This document shows positions 27,525 to 39,546 of a DNA stretch of 64,000 nucleotides, piece by piece. The stretch comes from Rhynchopus euleeides (Eukaryota > Euglenozoa > Diplonemea > Diplonemida > Diplonemidae): the NCBI GenBank assembly GCA_963210315.1, contig OY723303.1, positions 1,550,001 to 1,614,000 on the forward strand, written 5' to 3'. How positions within the stretch are numbered: position 1 is the first letter of the stretch; every line of letters begins with the position of its first letter. A program made the translations under genes and the position numbers. The notes under the pieces were generated by a model. That model saw nothing but the letters and a program-made list of their open reading frames with translations. It was not told the origin of the DNA and searched no databases.

Positions 27525-29650
27525 ATGTCACTCCGGGGGAGTGCACCGAACGACGCTGACATCGAGAGTGGCCCCCACAATGCCGCAGCCGAGTCAGACC
27601 ATTTGCTCGGAACCGCAACCACCGCAACCGCCACCGCCACCCCCTCTTCGACCCACCCGCTGCTGCGGGAGGCGTGGCTGCTGTTCGCATTGGGCGTGCC
27701 AATCTTTGTCAGCCGCGCCGCATGGATGGTGAACAAAACCTACCTCTGCTACCAAGGTCCTGGGTAAGACGTTAAACTGCCTGGGGGGGCCGTCCCCGGA
27801 CCATGACGGGTGCCTGCACCAGGAGTCTAGCACGGCCGTGGTCCAGGGCATGACCGAAAACTGCTTGGGTACCGAGGCTCCCCAGACCAGGAAGGGTGGA
27901 GACACCTGGAGTCTAAATAGTCACACCACGTCAGGCCAGACCTTCGCATTGCACTCCGCGAAGACTGCCACACAGCCGCGGGGCAGGTGTGCAGCCTGTG
28001 GAAAACCTCGTACAGAAAAGGGTCGGCGACCGCCCGCCCCCAGTCTGAGAGGCATCAGCCGAATCTCGGTGGAGGCGGGCACAAAACAAAAGGGAGAGTC
28101 GTCACTGTGCATATCAGCACGGTCCCGCCCTCTGTGCCAGACCAACACACCACCAAAGGAAAAGAGGAAGAGGCGACGTAAGGCAATGCCTCCGTGCGGC
28201 CAGGAGAACACGAAATAGCGACCCCCTCAACGGGGAATGCTACGAGCACGGCCAAAAATCGTTCAAAATCGTTCAAACCGCCGACAGCGCCTTGCTGGGA
28301 CACGCCGGCACCGCCTTCCTGGAGGCCAGCAGCCTGGCAGACCTCTGGATGATGGTCAGCGGCGTCTTCCTGCAGGACAAGGCGCTGCGCGTCTTCTGCA
28401 GCCAGGCCCTGGGCGCCGGGCAGCCACATCTCATGGTCGCCTGGCTGGCAATCTCCCTCGCCACAGGCCTTGCCATCGCGGTGCCGGTTGCGCTGTGCTG
28501 GCTGTCCACGGGGCATCTCTTCGCCATCCTCGATGTGGGCGGCCTTGGCGACGCCACCCTCGCCGCCAACGCTGGGTTCTACGCCGCGGTGCTCGCCATC
28601 GCCATCCCCGGCAGGGTCTTCTTCAACCAGGCGACGCAGTTCCTGCAGGTCCAGTCGATATTCGACCCCTCCGTACGCAGCTCGCTCGCCTCCATGGTGT
28701 TCAACGTGGGTGCAGGCGTCACCCTCGTCTTCGGGGTCCCGCCACTGGGCCTCCCGGGCTACGGCTTCCCCGCCTGCCCCGCCGTGACGGTGATGGCGGA
28801 ATACGTCCTGTGCGCGGGCCTGGTCCTCCTGGCAGTGCGGCATGTCCGCAGCACACCCGCCATACCTGGCGTGGCACGCGCCGCTGCGGCACGCATCGCA
28901 TGTGACATCATCTGCTTTGGCGGTGGCGAAGGGGAGGGGGTCTCGGCCTCGCTGCATCGCGTGTCCGTGCTGGTGACGCGGGCGAGGTTCTGCGAGTATG
29001 TCGCGCAGTTCCTCCCCATGGCGCTGCAGTTCGGGTCTGACTTCTGGCGCATGGCGGTGGTGGGATACATCGCGTCCCTGATATCCACCGTGGATGTCGC
29101 AGCATTCAACACGTCATACAAGGTGCTGTACATTGCGCTGAGCGTCATCGGGTCCGCAGGCTCTGTGTTGGGGATGCGCGTGGGGAACAAGCTCGGCTCG
29201 GGCGACGTGTGTGGCGCGAGGCAGAGTGCAATGAATGGCACCGTCGCCATCGCCGCGGTGACGGCGGTGCTCGCCCTGTGCCTCCACCGCTTCTCGACAG
29301 AGATCTCGCTCATCTTCTCCTCCGACCCGCGCGTGACGCAGCGCTTCGACGACATCCGGTGCCCCCTCGCTGTGACGGTCTTCTTCATGAACTTCTCCAT
29401 CGCCCTGGAGCAGGTCCCCATCGCCGCAGGCCTTGCGACCCACACCTTCGTCGCAGGCGTGGCGGGGTCATGGGTGTTCCAGGTGCCAGCAGCTTATCTA
29501 ATGTTCCTCCGCCACGGCAATCTGTACGGTGTATACGTCGGTGTGAGCGTTGGGTATGGTGCCCTCTGTGCAATGTACCTCGGGATCATCTTGTGGATGG
29601 ACTGGGATGAGGCGGCACGGCAGGCGCGTGCGCGCTCGCAGGTGGCGTGA
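27525..29650 (+). CDS. MATE-family efflux transporter, two exons
   Basis: Joining 27525-27763 to 28288-29650 gives 533 residues, within the usual MATE range. Exon 1 supplies a soluble N-terminus and the start of membrane segment 1 (LLREAWLLFALGVPIFVSRAAWMV). Exon 2 begins ALLGHAGTAFLEASSLADLW, the MATE 'GHLG...LAAASLA' region. The rest gives about 12 hydrophobic segments in two homologous halves, including MALQFGSDFWRMAVVGYIAS at the start of the second half and EQVPIAAGLATHTFVAGVAG later. The expected role is drug/cation extrusion coupled to H+ or Na+ at a membrane. The start at 27525 is the first ATG that keeps the frame to the splice site. The family call is firm; substrate is unknown. Confidence 0.85.
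27764..28287 (+). other. Intron of the MATE gene
   Basis: The donor is GG|GTAAGAC and the acceptor CCGACAG|C. The 524-nt intron is phase 2: GG plus C completes a glycine codon and the frame continues as GPG-ALLGHAG. Stops in all frames between the two coding blocks support removal. Nearby alternative donors (GTCCTGG at 27756) give other short joins, so the donor could shift by a few bases. Confidence 0.7.
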
Positions 29651-30628
29651 TGGGGGGGAGGGGGGTCACCGGGTGACCCTTCTTTGAGGTGCCAGGATCA
29701 GGGGGTTGTCCCCTGTTTTGATGACTGTTCAAACCAATGTTGGTTTTCCGTGTTTTCTGCGGTGGTGATTTGCATTCAGACCCCAAAGTGTGTTCGGGTG
29801 TGATCACCCACAGCCACAAAACGAGTCACGTGTGGGTGTGTGCCAGCCACCTGGTTTCCTCCGAAGTACCCACCCGCCAAACTCCGCCTGATGTTGCTGC
29901 AGCAGATGTTCCACCATCAAGATGGGTTTCAATCCAGAGCTTTCCCCGCCAAGCCCACGGCGAATAATTCTTCCGGAGGAGGGGGGGAAGGGGGTTGTCT
30001 TGATTTGCACTTTGGGAGGCTCCCCTTCCCCTCTCGTTGCCACGCTGTTCGTTCCCCTCCGGCCTAGATACTGCGCCCGCGCATCCACTTGCGAGCTTCC
30101 GAGCGCGAGTGGCAGTAGAGAAGAGGCACACCTTTAGAATGCCCATTTTTGTTGCGCGTCGACCCATCAGGAAGGATGCACGGCTCCTCCACAACCCACA
30201 CCCCGCACACACCCAGCCCCCCCATTTCCCGCTGCCTGGCCCTTGGTTGGGGGTCGTGTATCCGCAGCTTCGCGTCACCTGTATGCGACACACAAATGCA
30301 CACGCGCAACCCATCAGGCCCGTGACTCAATCACGGGGGGCTAGCGTGGTGTGGCCTCCGAGGAGACTGAGTGCGCTGCACACACTGTGGTTTCAAGCAT
30401 ACACACATACAACACATCCACCCGCCCCGCCAGCAGGACGCAGCCCAACCCCTATTCGTCCAATCATCTGCGTTTTCTCACCATCTTCTGAGCATCAAAT
30501 CACACAGCAAGAAGAGAATCATAATAAAGAGCGGGAGCCGATTTGCCCTTTTCTTGTTTGCCCCCTCTTTACACCCTCTTCTTCTTCTTCTTCTTCTTCT
30601 TCGCCCCCCTCTTTTCCCTCCCACAACT
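29651..30628. other. Intergenic region, MATE to membrane-protein gene
   Basis: There are no recognisable coding domains. A CTT microsatellite (about 30580-30602, eight units) lies just upstream of the next start codon. Confidence 0.55.
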
Positions 30629-31480
30629 ATGCCTTCCGCCGTGGCCTCCGTGCCTGCCTCCGCCACACGGGCCACCTGCCTCGCCGCCCTGCTGCTGTGC
30701 GCGGCGGGAACCGGCAGCGCAGACCTCAGCCCCGACACCACCTCCTCCCTGTCCTGGTGCATCCCCTCGGGCACCGCCGACACGCCCTGCCAGCTGGAGG
30801 GGGACGCTGGCGCGTCCTGCGTGGAAGGCTCGCCCTCGGCGTGCATCTGCGGCCCCGGCTTCGCCTGGCGCAACGTGCAGGGCGTGGCGCTGCGGCGCTG
30901 CCTCCCCATCACCTCGCAGGCACCGCTGCTGCGCGCGGTGGTCTTCCTCCAGTGGAGCTCTGCGGCGGACAACGTCACCTGCGGTGAGGCCCTGCTGTCC
31001 GACTTCCGCCGTGCCTCCGCCGCATCCAACGCGACTGTCGGTGCGGCGCAGGTGCTGTGCGGCTCGGCCTCGAGCCTCTGGGTGGAGCTGCTCCAGGTTC
31101 CTGATGCGTGGGCTGTGCTGGCAGCGGGCAACGCCTCGAGCGTGGTCTCGTTCTACAGCACGCAGGCAGCAGAGCTGGGCCTGGAGGTGCTGACTCCGGA
31201 TGTGCTGTCGAACGCCTCTTCGCATGTCACTTTTGGGGAGGATGCGTGCGGCTCGTCTTCTGCCTCTGTGGCAGCACAGAGCGTGGCGGGCGGTGCGTGC
31301 CACGCCGTTGCCTGCAGCAACGGCGAGGCGCCTGCTGCCAATGCCGAGGGGGTGCTGGTGTGCGGTGGCGGGGGCAGTGACGGGATCTCCGACGACGCCT
31401 TGACCGGCATCATCCTCGGCAGTGTTGCGCTGGTCGGTGCTGTTGTCGTCACCTTCATGGAGACCCGCGTCGGGGCGTGA
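30629..31480 (+). CDS. Secreted or type I membrane protein, function unknown
   Basis: The protein is 283 residues from the ATG at 30629 (CACAACTATGCC). A signal peptide is clear (residues ~1-31, hydrophobic core CLAALLLCAAGTG, cleavage near GSA-DLS). The lumenal part is Cys-rich early (CIPSG, PCQLEG, SCVEGSPSACICGPGFAW), which resembles half of an EGF-like module, and contains N-x-S/T sites (NVT, NAT, NAS). It ends in a membrane segment (ALTGIILGSVALVGAVVVTF) and a very short tail METRVGA. The segment ACICGPGF plus the later CHAVACSNGEAP...GVLVCGG may form disulfide-bonded cell-surface modules. No family was recognised. Codon use is strongly GC-rich like the other genes. Confidence 0.75.
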   Translation: MPSAVASVPASATRATCLAALLLCAAGTGSADLSPDTTSSLSWCIPSGTADTPCQLEGDAGASCVEGSPSACICGPGFAWRNVQGVALRRCLPITSQAPLLRAVVFLQWSSAADNVTCGEALLSDFRRASAASNATVGAAQVLCGSASSLWVELLQVPDAWAVLAAGNASSVVSFYSTQAAELGLEVLTPDVLSNASSHVTFGEDACGSSSASVAAQSVAGGACHAVACSNGEAPAANAEGVLVCGGGGSDGISDDALTGIILGSVALVGAVVVTFMETRVGA

Positions 31481-32475
31481 GCAGCTGGGGGGCCAGTTAG
31501 GGTTTCAGAAGGAGCCATCAAAATCTGCGGCTCCGCGCAGCGACCCGCTGCCGCCCGCCGCCACCTCCACTCCCGCCCTGCCTTCTTCAACTCTTGTGTG
31601 CTTTTATTTTGTGGCTGTGGGTGGGGGCGCGAGGTGTGCGTGCGTGCAAGGCAGCGCGGAGACTACCAGGGGTGTGTGGGTGTGTGCTCGGTGCGTTCGA
31701 CACTGCTGCAAAAATGGATTTTTAAAATCCCCCCACCTCGGTTGTGTGATGTGATTCCGGGGGAAGGGCTTTCTTTTTTCTTCGATACTTTCGCATCAGA
31801 GTTCTCTGCGGTGCAAACAGTTTATCGGGGATTGTGCGTTGTGTCCCCGCCCTCCCCCACCCCACCTTTTTTTTTTGCCAAAAAAACAACGGTGCAGAAG
31901 AGCGTTTTGGCGCATTTCACCTATTGTATGGGGAAACCGCCAAAGACTGCCAAATCTTACCATATTGCCGGATGCCCCTCACCCCCCGCCACCCCTCATC
32001 ACGCACGCCTCTCCCCTCCCGCCAAATCAATCACGCCAAAGACGCACCCTGGCTTGCTTGGTAGTCCGATGTGGTTTGGGAAATCGCATCACACATCAGA
32101 GCATTTGCGCAGGCCGCATTCTTTTTTTGTATTTTTTTTGGCTATTCCGTGTCACACATCGGTCCCCCCCCCCCCCCAAAAAAAAAGCGTAGCAACCGTG
32201 ATTCCTTCTTCCTTAATGATGCGTTGACGCTTCCACCAAAAAAAAGGGGAAGAAATTAGCGAAACCGGTTTCACCCTTTCTTTTTTTGGAGTTGTGCTAA
32301 CAACGCAGGAAACTTTGCTATGCAGATCATGCAGGACACACCACACCCGCAGCAGGCGTGTGGGGTGTTCTCGCGATCGACGAATACCCGCTGGTTCTTC
32401 TCTCCCCTTTCTGATTTGCAGACAAAGTTTCTTTGGTCTGGCACGGGTCTCTCGCCTCTGCCTCAGCCCGACTCT

Positions 32476-32523
32476 AGAGCAGTGATGCCTGCAGACGCAG
32501 ACGTCTGCAGGCATCACTGCTCT
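32476..32523. repeat. Perfect 22-bp stem hairpin
   Basis: AGAGCAGTGATGCCTGCAGA plus CG is followed by CAGA and then its exact reverse complement (22+4+22). It reads as a near-perfect palindrome immediately upstream of a reversed MITE-like copy. Confidence 0.95.
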
Positions 32524-32524
32524 T

Positions 32525-32655
32525 GGGGGGGGGGGGGGTAGTCGCTCAGAAATGCAGAAAGGTGAGAAAAGGCAACCGCGCCTTACAACACACTGGCACC
32601 AAAGTGGCACCGTTTGACACAACACAGTGGCACAGAGCGAAGGCCACCCCCCCCC
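32525..32655 (-). mobile_element. MITE-like element, copy f (reverse)
   Basis: Reverse orientation of the CTTCGCTC family: GTCGCTCAGAAATGCAGAAA, then GGTGAG, and at the far end GTGGCACAGAGCGAAGGCC. It includes about 40 bp of extra internal sequence with a GGCACCAAAGTGGCACC motif not seen in the other copies. Confidence 0.55.
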
Positions 32656-32773
32656 CCCCCCCCTCGATCCCATGGCCCAACCCTCTGTGCATGTTTGGGC
32701 ACCAGAGCCTCGGAATGCCGTCGGGCTCTTTGATCCCCTCCCCCCCCTCCCCTCTCCACCCTTTGCCTTCGGC

Positions 32774-32843
32774 GCACCCTGCATACCGAGTGAAGGGAGA
32801 TGAACCTTGTGCTTCCCTCTGCTTTTACTCCACGACCCCACCT
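32774..32843 (+). repeat. Dispersed repeat (ACCGAGTGAAGGGAG type), copy 2
   Basis: Matches 20509-20585 in order: GCACCCTGCATACCGAGTGA, AGGGAGATGAACCTTGTG and CCACGACCCCACC. Confidence 0.55.
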
Positions 32844-32989
32844 TCTTTGTCTCCGAAGCGACCCCCACGCGGGGTTTCTTGCACCGGGCCTGGGGAGGAT
32901 GGTGGTCAGCTGTGTGCGTGCGTCAATGGTATCACAGCAAGCGCATGGGGTGTGGTGTGATCTACACCACAGATACTCCAAGCAGATTC

Positions 32990-33046
32990 ATGTGTGTGCG
33001 TGTGTGTGTTGATCACTTTTTAAGGTGGGTTAACCTGGCCCACCCC

Positions 33047-33065
<19 letters not shown>
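32990..33065 (+). repeat. GT-flanked dispersed repeat, copy 2
   Basis: TGATCACTTTTTAAGGTGGG, TTAACC and TGGCCCACC between GT tracts, as at 7190-7275. Confidence 0.6.
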
Positions 33066-33079
<14 letters not shown>

Positions 33080-34363
33080 CTGGGGGGTGATCGCGGTGGG
33101 AATCACGTGGCGTGGGGGTGGCCGCGATGAGAGTTCCATCGCCGCCAGCCCACCATTAGGTCAGACCCACCACCCCGCCCTTTACCGGGGGGGGGCCCAC
33201 CCCCCCTCCACGTTCCCTTCTCTTCCCCCACCCCAGATCAATCCTCTAGCTCCCTCTCTAGCAAAGCAGGCGGTGTGGCGGGCTTCCGTTGCACCATGGG
33301 GCCTCGCTTGTTGCCGAGGCCTTTCTGTTAGGCAGCGCTTGGCACAAGCCAGGAAGGCGTGTGTGGGTGTATTGTGTGAATGAAAGAATCGATATTTTGG
33401 CGGAGGCTGTTGTGGGTGCCCCGTTCTCCGAAACAGTTTTCGGGCAAAAAAAAATACCAAAGTTCGGCGTTTTTTTATTTTTTTTCTCGCGGAAGAAAAA
33501 AAGGTGAAATATTCACCAGAAAAAACGCGCCATTTATGATTTTTTTTGGCACCGTGGCGGAGTACCCTCCAGCCCTCCCCTCGACTACCGCGACCACCAC
33601 CGCCACCACCTTGGCGTCATGTCATTTTTCTTTGCCAGTTCCGATCGGCGAAGTGTGGTAAATTCGCGAAGGGGCGAATTGAATGATTATCGCACGGCCG
33701 GAACTCCAGGATCATCACCTTCATGCCACTTTCTTCGCAGGGCCTCAACAGGGCCCTGAAGCAGAGAGTGGCACAGCGACGATTGATGTATTCTTGTGAT
33801 GACTCAGTACCCACACACACACACACACGCACAGGCCACCCTTTCACAAAAGGCGTGCGCCTGCCCCTGGCTCCAACCCACCTCCACACAGTGGGCTCAA
33901 CGGAGCCCAGTCCAGAAGCAGTTTGTTTTGCAGCTTGTCTGGACAGTGTGGCACCATCAGATGCAAAAGGGGGGTGTGTCACATTTTGTATTTTTTTTTG
34001 CGCCCGGTCAGCAGGGTGTTCGCTATCTCCCACCTTCCTCAGAGACTGTGGGAGAAAGGGGTAAAATTGCCGTCTCAAAATTTTTTTGCGCGCGCTTCGC
34101 GCGCGCGAAATCATGCAACATCGGCCCCTCAGACAAATTGCCTCAAGGGTCCAGACCAGGGTACTATATATGTTTGGCGCAAGGGGCCCATTTCGCGGTT
34201 CGCGGCTGCAAAATGGAAGTTTTGCGGCAATCAGTGAGTACTTCGGGAGTTGGTGACGAACCCAAAACAGGATCACGGACCGTCGCCGATACCCGTTCTC
34301 GAGAAGGAAGGGCACGGTCACATGCGCTCGTTAGTTCCTGTTGGACAGACTTCACAGGTCACA

Positions 34364-34418
34364 GGGGGGTCTGGGGGGCAGAGCCCCCCAGCCGCCGGAG
34401 GCCACGGTAGTCAACATT
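34364..34418 (+). repeat. 57-nt GC hairpin repeat, copy 4
   Basis: Same unit as at 801 with CAGAG in the loop and GTAGTCAACATTGG at the end. Confidence 0.85.
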
Positions 34419-35301
34419 GGTCAGCCTCGTCCCCGAGACCGCTTCATAGTCGAACACCACATACAGACAACGTGCACCTTGAGACAGCATGCTCAAGAGG
34501 TACATCGGCCTGATGCCGGCAATAGCTCCGACGGTCCTCAGGTTCAGATCTCGCTTCTTTGGGTTATTTCCGCTCCGTGCGAAGCGTGGTGGTATCAATT
34601 TTACGAGAGGGTGCTGTCCTTCTCCTTCAGAACCCCTTCCCACCTGAGGCAAAAACTTCCGAGAAACTTTTTTTATTTAATTTCTCCCCCTTGGGAGAAA
34701 TGCCCGGGAGAGAGGTGGGAGAAGGGTTTTCCCAGAATCATTTTTTTAACGAAATAGGCCCCTATTTCTCCCCGAGCGAACGCCCTGCCGGTCAGGAGAA
34801 GAATGAAAACAGGAGTGTGCGGTGTGCCAGGGAGTCGTCGTGCGACGTCAGGGATATTCCCTACAGGAGCCCCCCACCCTCCCCCACCCCTTCCCTCGCC
34901 ATACATCCCTGCCCCCTTCTGGTGAAGCTTTCGTCATCCTCACCACAGGTCCCCTGCCCGGAAAGGCAGCATGTGTTGCCTGACTTGTCCCACCCCATGC
35001 GCTATATCCACCCCTGACACCACCTTATTCACAGGGAACCCTACGATCGGGCATTTGCCCTTTCTGCCCCGCGACCCACCCAACTCAGTGCGGACTGACC
35101 TCGCTCCTCCTCTTTACGGCAAGCCGGTCGAGGTATTGTTATCACACGGACACTTCGATCTCCGTAGTGTGAGGGAAAGATAAATCCGGAAGAAGGAAGG
35201 GGCCCCGTGTCTTTCGTATTTTCTCAGAAAAAAAACAACGAACCAAAACTAAACAAAACCTCTTCCCTCAGCCCCCCTTCTCCCCCGCCTCGGCCTAAAC
35301 A

Positions 35302-36979
35302 ATGAGTGTCAGCAGCCACCAGTGGAGCTTGGATGGGACCAGCAGGAAGAGCATGTGGACTGCGTATGTCTTCACAATCAACGTCGTCTTCGGGAGTGGT
35401 GTTCTCGCGATGCCGCATGCGATTCAGAGCGCTGGGCTTGGTCTGGGTATCTTCATGCTCGCTGTTGTCAGCGTGATCGCGTGGATCACTTGCATGTGGG
35501 TAGTCGAATCGATCGGCCGGCTCTGCTTCGTCAACACGCTGTGGGACGACCTGATTGTCCGCGAGGCGGACAGCGATGACGGCCCCATCATCCCGAAGCA
35601 GGATTTCCAACCCGAGATCGTGCCCCACCTGGTCACCAACCAGGACTTCGACCAGATCGACCGTGCCTGCCACGCCGACATCTCGCAGGTGACCCGTGGC
35701 TGGGAGCTCAACGAACTCTGCACGGCATTCCTCGGGACGCGCGTCGCCATGGCGTACGACGCATGCCTCTGCCTGTACACCTGGGCTGTGATGTGGCTCT
35801 ACGTGACAGTGTGGTGCCAGGCATTCGTCACCATCATCCCGCTCCCCACCCTGACATCCTTCAAGGAGTGCAACAACGTTGATGACGGGGAGTGCCTCCG
35901 GGCCTACAGGTGGTTTGTCCTGGTCTTCACCGCCGTCATGTCGGTCCTCTGCGTGCGGGAGTGGAAGGTCTTCAACAAGATCCAGTCCGGCTTCACGATC
36001 TATGCTTACGTCTGTCTCTTCATGATGCTCGTGTCCATCATGGTTGGGCTGGGTGTTGCGCCGTACAACGTGCATGAGGGCGACCCGCCGGCGGACTACG
36101 TTGCGCCTGACGACTCAGTCCTGCTGCCGGAGGTGGAGGACAACCGCACAGCACCCTACACAGCTCACGGGAACCAATTCGCCAACATGGAGGAGTTCGG
36201 GCTGCTCTTCGGCTGCTGCATCTTCTCGCAGATGGCACACCAGGGCACCGCGCAGATCTTGTTCGTCATGTCCGACAAGGCGAAGGCGGGGCAGCTGTTC
36301 GGCTTCTCCTTCCTCACGACGATGCTCTTCTACATTGTCCTCTCGCTGGCTTCTGCGCTCTACTTTGGCGACGAGGTGAACAGCATTGTGACTCTGAACT
36401 GGAAGCACTACTCCTGGTTTGCCGACGGGCACCAGAACTGGGCGATCGACCTGCTGTTTGTGCTGATCGTGATCTTCCCTGTCGGCACCACCTCTGCCGC
36501 GTACATGTTCTTCGTGCGCACGCTGGGGCAGCAGATGGAGCACTGGCTCCCCTATGAGGTCCTGCCGTTCGCCTCGAACAAATACCTCTGCCGCTTCATC
36601 GCGTTCTTCCCCCCGATTGTCGGAGGCATTGCCACGCACAACGTGAAGACGATCGTGACCGTGGCAGGGCTCCTCGGCTTCTTCATCATGGTCTTCTTCC
36701 CCGCAGCCCTTCAGATGCAGTCCATCATGCTGCTGCGCAGGCTGGGCGCCCCAGAGGACACACCCTTCTCCGGGTGGCACAGGTATGTTCTCACGCACAC
36801 ACAGGTGATCTCTTGACATATGTGCAGATCACACTGAACACATCACCGTGCTCCTGTCGTGACCTCCGCTGCCTCACACATGCACCCCCTTTCCTCACAG
36901 CCCGCTGTACGTTGTGTACACAATGCTGGTCTTCGGCTCTGCTGGGTTCGTTTACTACGTTTACAATATGACGCAGTGA
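35302..36979 (+). CDS. AAAP/SLC38-type amino acid transporter, two exons
   Basis: Joining 35302-36782 to 36901-36979 gives 519 residues and about 11 membrane segments. The first segment region, FTINVVFGSGVLAMPHAIQS, then AGLGLGI, is the hallmark of the amino acid/auxin permease superfamily (AVT, SLC36, SLC38). The long acidic loop (~80-130) and the extracellular loop with NRT are typical variations. GCCIFSQMAHQGTAQI and later TSAAYMFFVRTLGQQ fit family positions for segments 6-9. The start is the first ATG of the open frame (AAACAATGAG). The expected role is H+ or Na+ coupled uptake of neutral amino acids at the plasma membrane or lysosome. Family is firm, substrate unknown. Confidence 0.88.
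36783..36900 (+). other. Intron of the amino acid transporter gene
   Basis: The donor AG|GTATGTTC and acceptor TTTCCTCACAG|C define a 118-nt phase-2 intron. Removing it restores the frame and adds the final membrane segment (PLYVVYTMLVFGSAGFVYYV). Without splicing the protein would stop after IS at 36816, lacking the last segment. Confidence 0.85.
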
Positions 36980-39333
36980 AACCATAGCGAATATTGATGA
37001 CCCCTTGCTTTATTCTGTGACGCAGCAGCGCGGGAAGGGGCTCTGCTGCAGAACAGAAAGTGAACAGGGTCTCTGCAACTCTCTCTCTCTCTCTGTCTCT
37101 GTCTCCTCTCTCTCTCTCTCTCTCACCCAGCGGCGCGGTGTCAAGTCACTTGAGAGAGAAGGAGAAAGAGAATGCCACCCCCCGGGGGGGGGAAGGCAGT
37201 CTTGCGGTGCACCGTGTGTGCCATGCTGCGTGTGTGGGGCGCGCTGTGCACCATTTTTTTCGTGTACGGAATATGACCTGTCGTGTTTGTTTTCGTACTC
37301 ACGCCTGCCTGACCTGCCCACCCCCTTCCCCAAACCATCATGTATCGGCTTCTCGGAGGCTGATCGCATCAGGAAAGATCAAGGGGAGACGTTTGAAAGT
37401 TCCGTATTATAATTCCGGCAAGATTGTGTCTTCGGTTGTGTGCTGTGTGTGTGTGTGTGGAGAGCGGCGCTGCTGACCTATGGGCTTGAAGGGTGGGTTG
37501 TTGGCCTGCCCCCTACCCAGGTGCTGTGTCGGCGCTTTTCCAAAAAAAAAACATACGCCCCCAACACATACCTGAATGTTGCCCGGTATGAGTATAAGGA
37601 TTCAGAATTGCCAATAAATTTTTTTTCTTGGTGATTCAGGCCCAAATGGTGTGAACAAATAATGGTTCCGGAGAGAAAAAAATACCGTGGCGTGAGCCAC
37701 GGATCCCAATGATGCAAATAAACGCATTTTCGGGAGGAGGAAAAAATGGACCAAAAATGGGGCCCGGGCGGGCCAGCCCATGGGGCCTGGCCCATGTCCT
37801 CAGTGTCTGTCATTGAACCTCTGGCTTTGAGGCGACGATCCAGCCCGCACTGACGAGCCTTGGCGCCCTCATCGAACCCTTGGGCGCAATTTACTCAAGT
37901 TCAGGAAGATGGACTGTACCGCACAAGTCACAGATGTTCAGTACCGTGGCCTCCGGCGGCTGGGGGGCTCCGCCCCCCAGACCCCCCTGTGGACCTCTTC
38001 GCATTCTCTGGACCACCTCTAAGGCTGCACCACTCTCTTCTACAGGGTCAAACTGCATATTCCCACGTTTTCTCGTGTTTCTGTACGGGGTCTAATAAAA
38101 GATGAACTCATCTGCAGAACATGTCCGGGGGCACCATGGATTCCAATGTTCCGAAACATGCCGTTTTCGGGGTTTTCCGGGTCACCTGCGGTGCGCACGG
38201 CCCAAAAAATGGGGTGAAACAGGTCACGAAAACCAAGAAAAAACTGAGTATAAGTACCGGGTTTTTGGCCGCTTTTTGTCAGAATAAGCTTCAGGTATGC
38301 CCCAACACCAACAAGAATTCAAATTCAAAAAATATTTGTGTGAGAGTGTGAGTGGTGGCGGCCCTCCCCTCGATCTGCATCAAAATCTGCGTCAGCGTGA
38401 CCCCCCCTCCCCCTCCCCTATTTGAATAGGGCGGGGACGGGCTTCACACTCCTCGCAAATCCTGAGCAGTTTCCCCCGAAGCGAAATCAGGCCCCCCCCC
38501 CCCCCCCCCCCGCGCCGATCGGCATCCTTTCCTCTATGCGTGGTGCCTTCCTCCTTACCCTTCCTTCCCCCCCCTCTCTTCCCGTATCCCCTCCCCTCCC
38601 CGATCCCCCAAATCTCTCAAAAAATGAATCAAAAAACCCTACCCACCCACCCCCTCTCCCCTGGCACTGGGCTTGGCAAATAGGCGCCCCCCCCCCCCCC
38701 CACCCCCCCCCCTTTTACTGTTTAATACGCGGGGTGATATCAGCATGTCCCATCCCACCCACACCTGCCCTCTTGCTGAGGCTGTCCTGTCTTGCAGGAC
38801 AGTCTTGCACGGTAAAAACAAAAAAGACTGTTTTGACAGTGCACCGATGGACACACATACATCCAGGTGTGCACAAAGCAAAAGGAATCGTCAACGCATC
38901 AAAAAATGAGGAAGGAATTACGGTTGTGACGCATCTATTTTTTTCAGTTCAGTCGAAAAAAAAACACCCCCAGAAGTGCGAGTTGTCGAAGTTGATGGGT
39001 GGTGGGGGGTGGGGCATGGGTTACGAGGTTTTGTTGCTGTGCCAAACTGTGGTAGTGTTGGGGGGGTGTGGGTGGGGTGGGGGAGGGCCATCAAATGTTG
39101 AAATTTTGCGGTGGTGGTGGAGAGAGCGAGACGGAGGGAGTGACCCCACACCTCACACGCTGAACTACTGGGCGACGCGCCGATACACACGCTGATCAAC
39201 GAGCAGAAGCCGTAGGCAACATCTCCTGGCATAAATCAAAAACCCAACAATGGGGGTATGGAAAAGTCGGTGAAAAAAAATGAGAAAAAATGAGAAAAAA
39301 TCGGCCGAAATTTGCTGTTTTTCGCTTAAAAAA
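36980..39333. other. Gene-free interval
   Basis: A CT microsatellite lies at 37078-37128, poly-C at 38488-38510, 38687-38701 and 38706-38712, and one hairpin repeat (37932). A motif GTCAACGCATC with neighbouring GGAAGGAATTACGG (38890-38925) recurs in reverse near 32190-32230 and weakly at 6860-6890. No domain-bearing frame. Confidence 0.5.
37932..37987 (-). repeat. 57-nt GC hairpin repeat, copy 5 (reverse)
   Basis: Reverse complement of the unit at 801. The final block reads TGAACATCTG after GTAC instead of GTAG. Confidence 0.85.
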
Positions 39334-39396
39334 GAGTGTGGGGAGTTGGGTCCAGTTTAGCAAAGTGAGCTTATTTTTCGAAAATTGAAAAATTGG

Positions 39397-39401
39397 GGAC
39401 A
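39397..39401. repeat. Target site duplication GGACA, left
   Basis: GGACA precedes the element at 39402 and is repeated at 45881-45885. The unfilled paralogous site has it once (reverse strand, 56898-56902). Confidence 0.9.
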
Positions 39402-39546
39402 TGGGGTAATCAGGCTGGGGAAAAAAACAACAAATCACAACAAATCACACCCGATCGTATTGCAATTTGGGTTAGCGTGCTGGCATCGCAGCCTGGCCCC
39501 GAAGGACCATACCGTGAGGAACCGGGCCCGCTATCCTACTCTTGCT

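Larger units (their letters stand above)
31481..35301. other. Long gene-free interval with repeats
   Basis: This 3.8-kb stretch has poly-C and poly-A/T tracts, GT microsatellites (33052-33079), the repeat copies listed separately at 32476, 32525, 32774, 32990 and 34364, and a GCGCGCGC-TTC-GCGCGCGC hairpin (34086-34107). The open frames are low-complexity or interrupted. I found no domain and no RNA gene. Confidence 0.5.

Noticed and set aside
33054-33383. Small frames in the 31.5-35.3 kb interval
   Set aside because: They are low-complexity translations of GT, poly-C and poly-A tracts and have no recognisable domain or conserved start context.
36783-36816. Continuous reading of the amino acid transporter into its intron (ending YVLTHTQVIS)
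   Set aside because: The GTATGT donor and CTCACAG acceptor restore the frame and add the expected last membrane segment, so the spliced model is preferred.
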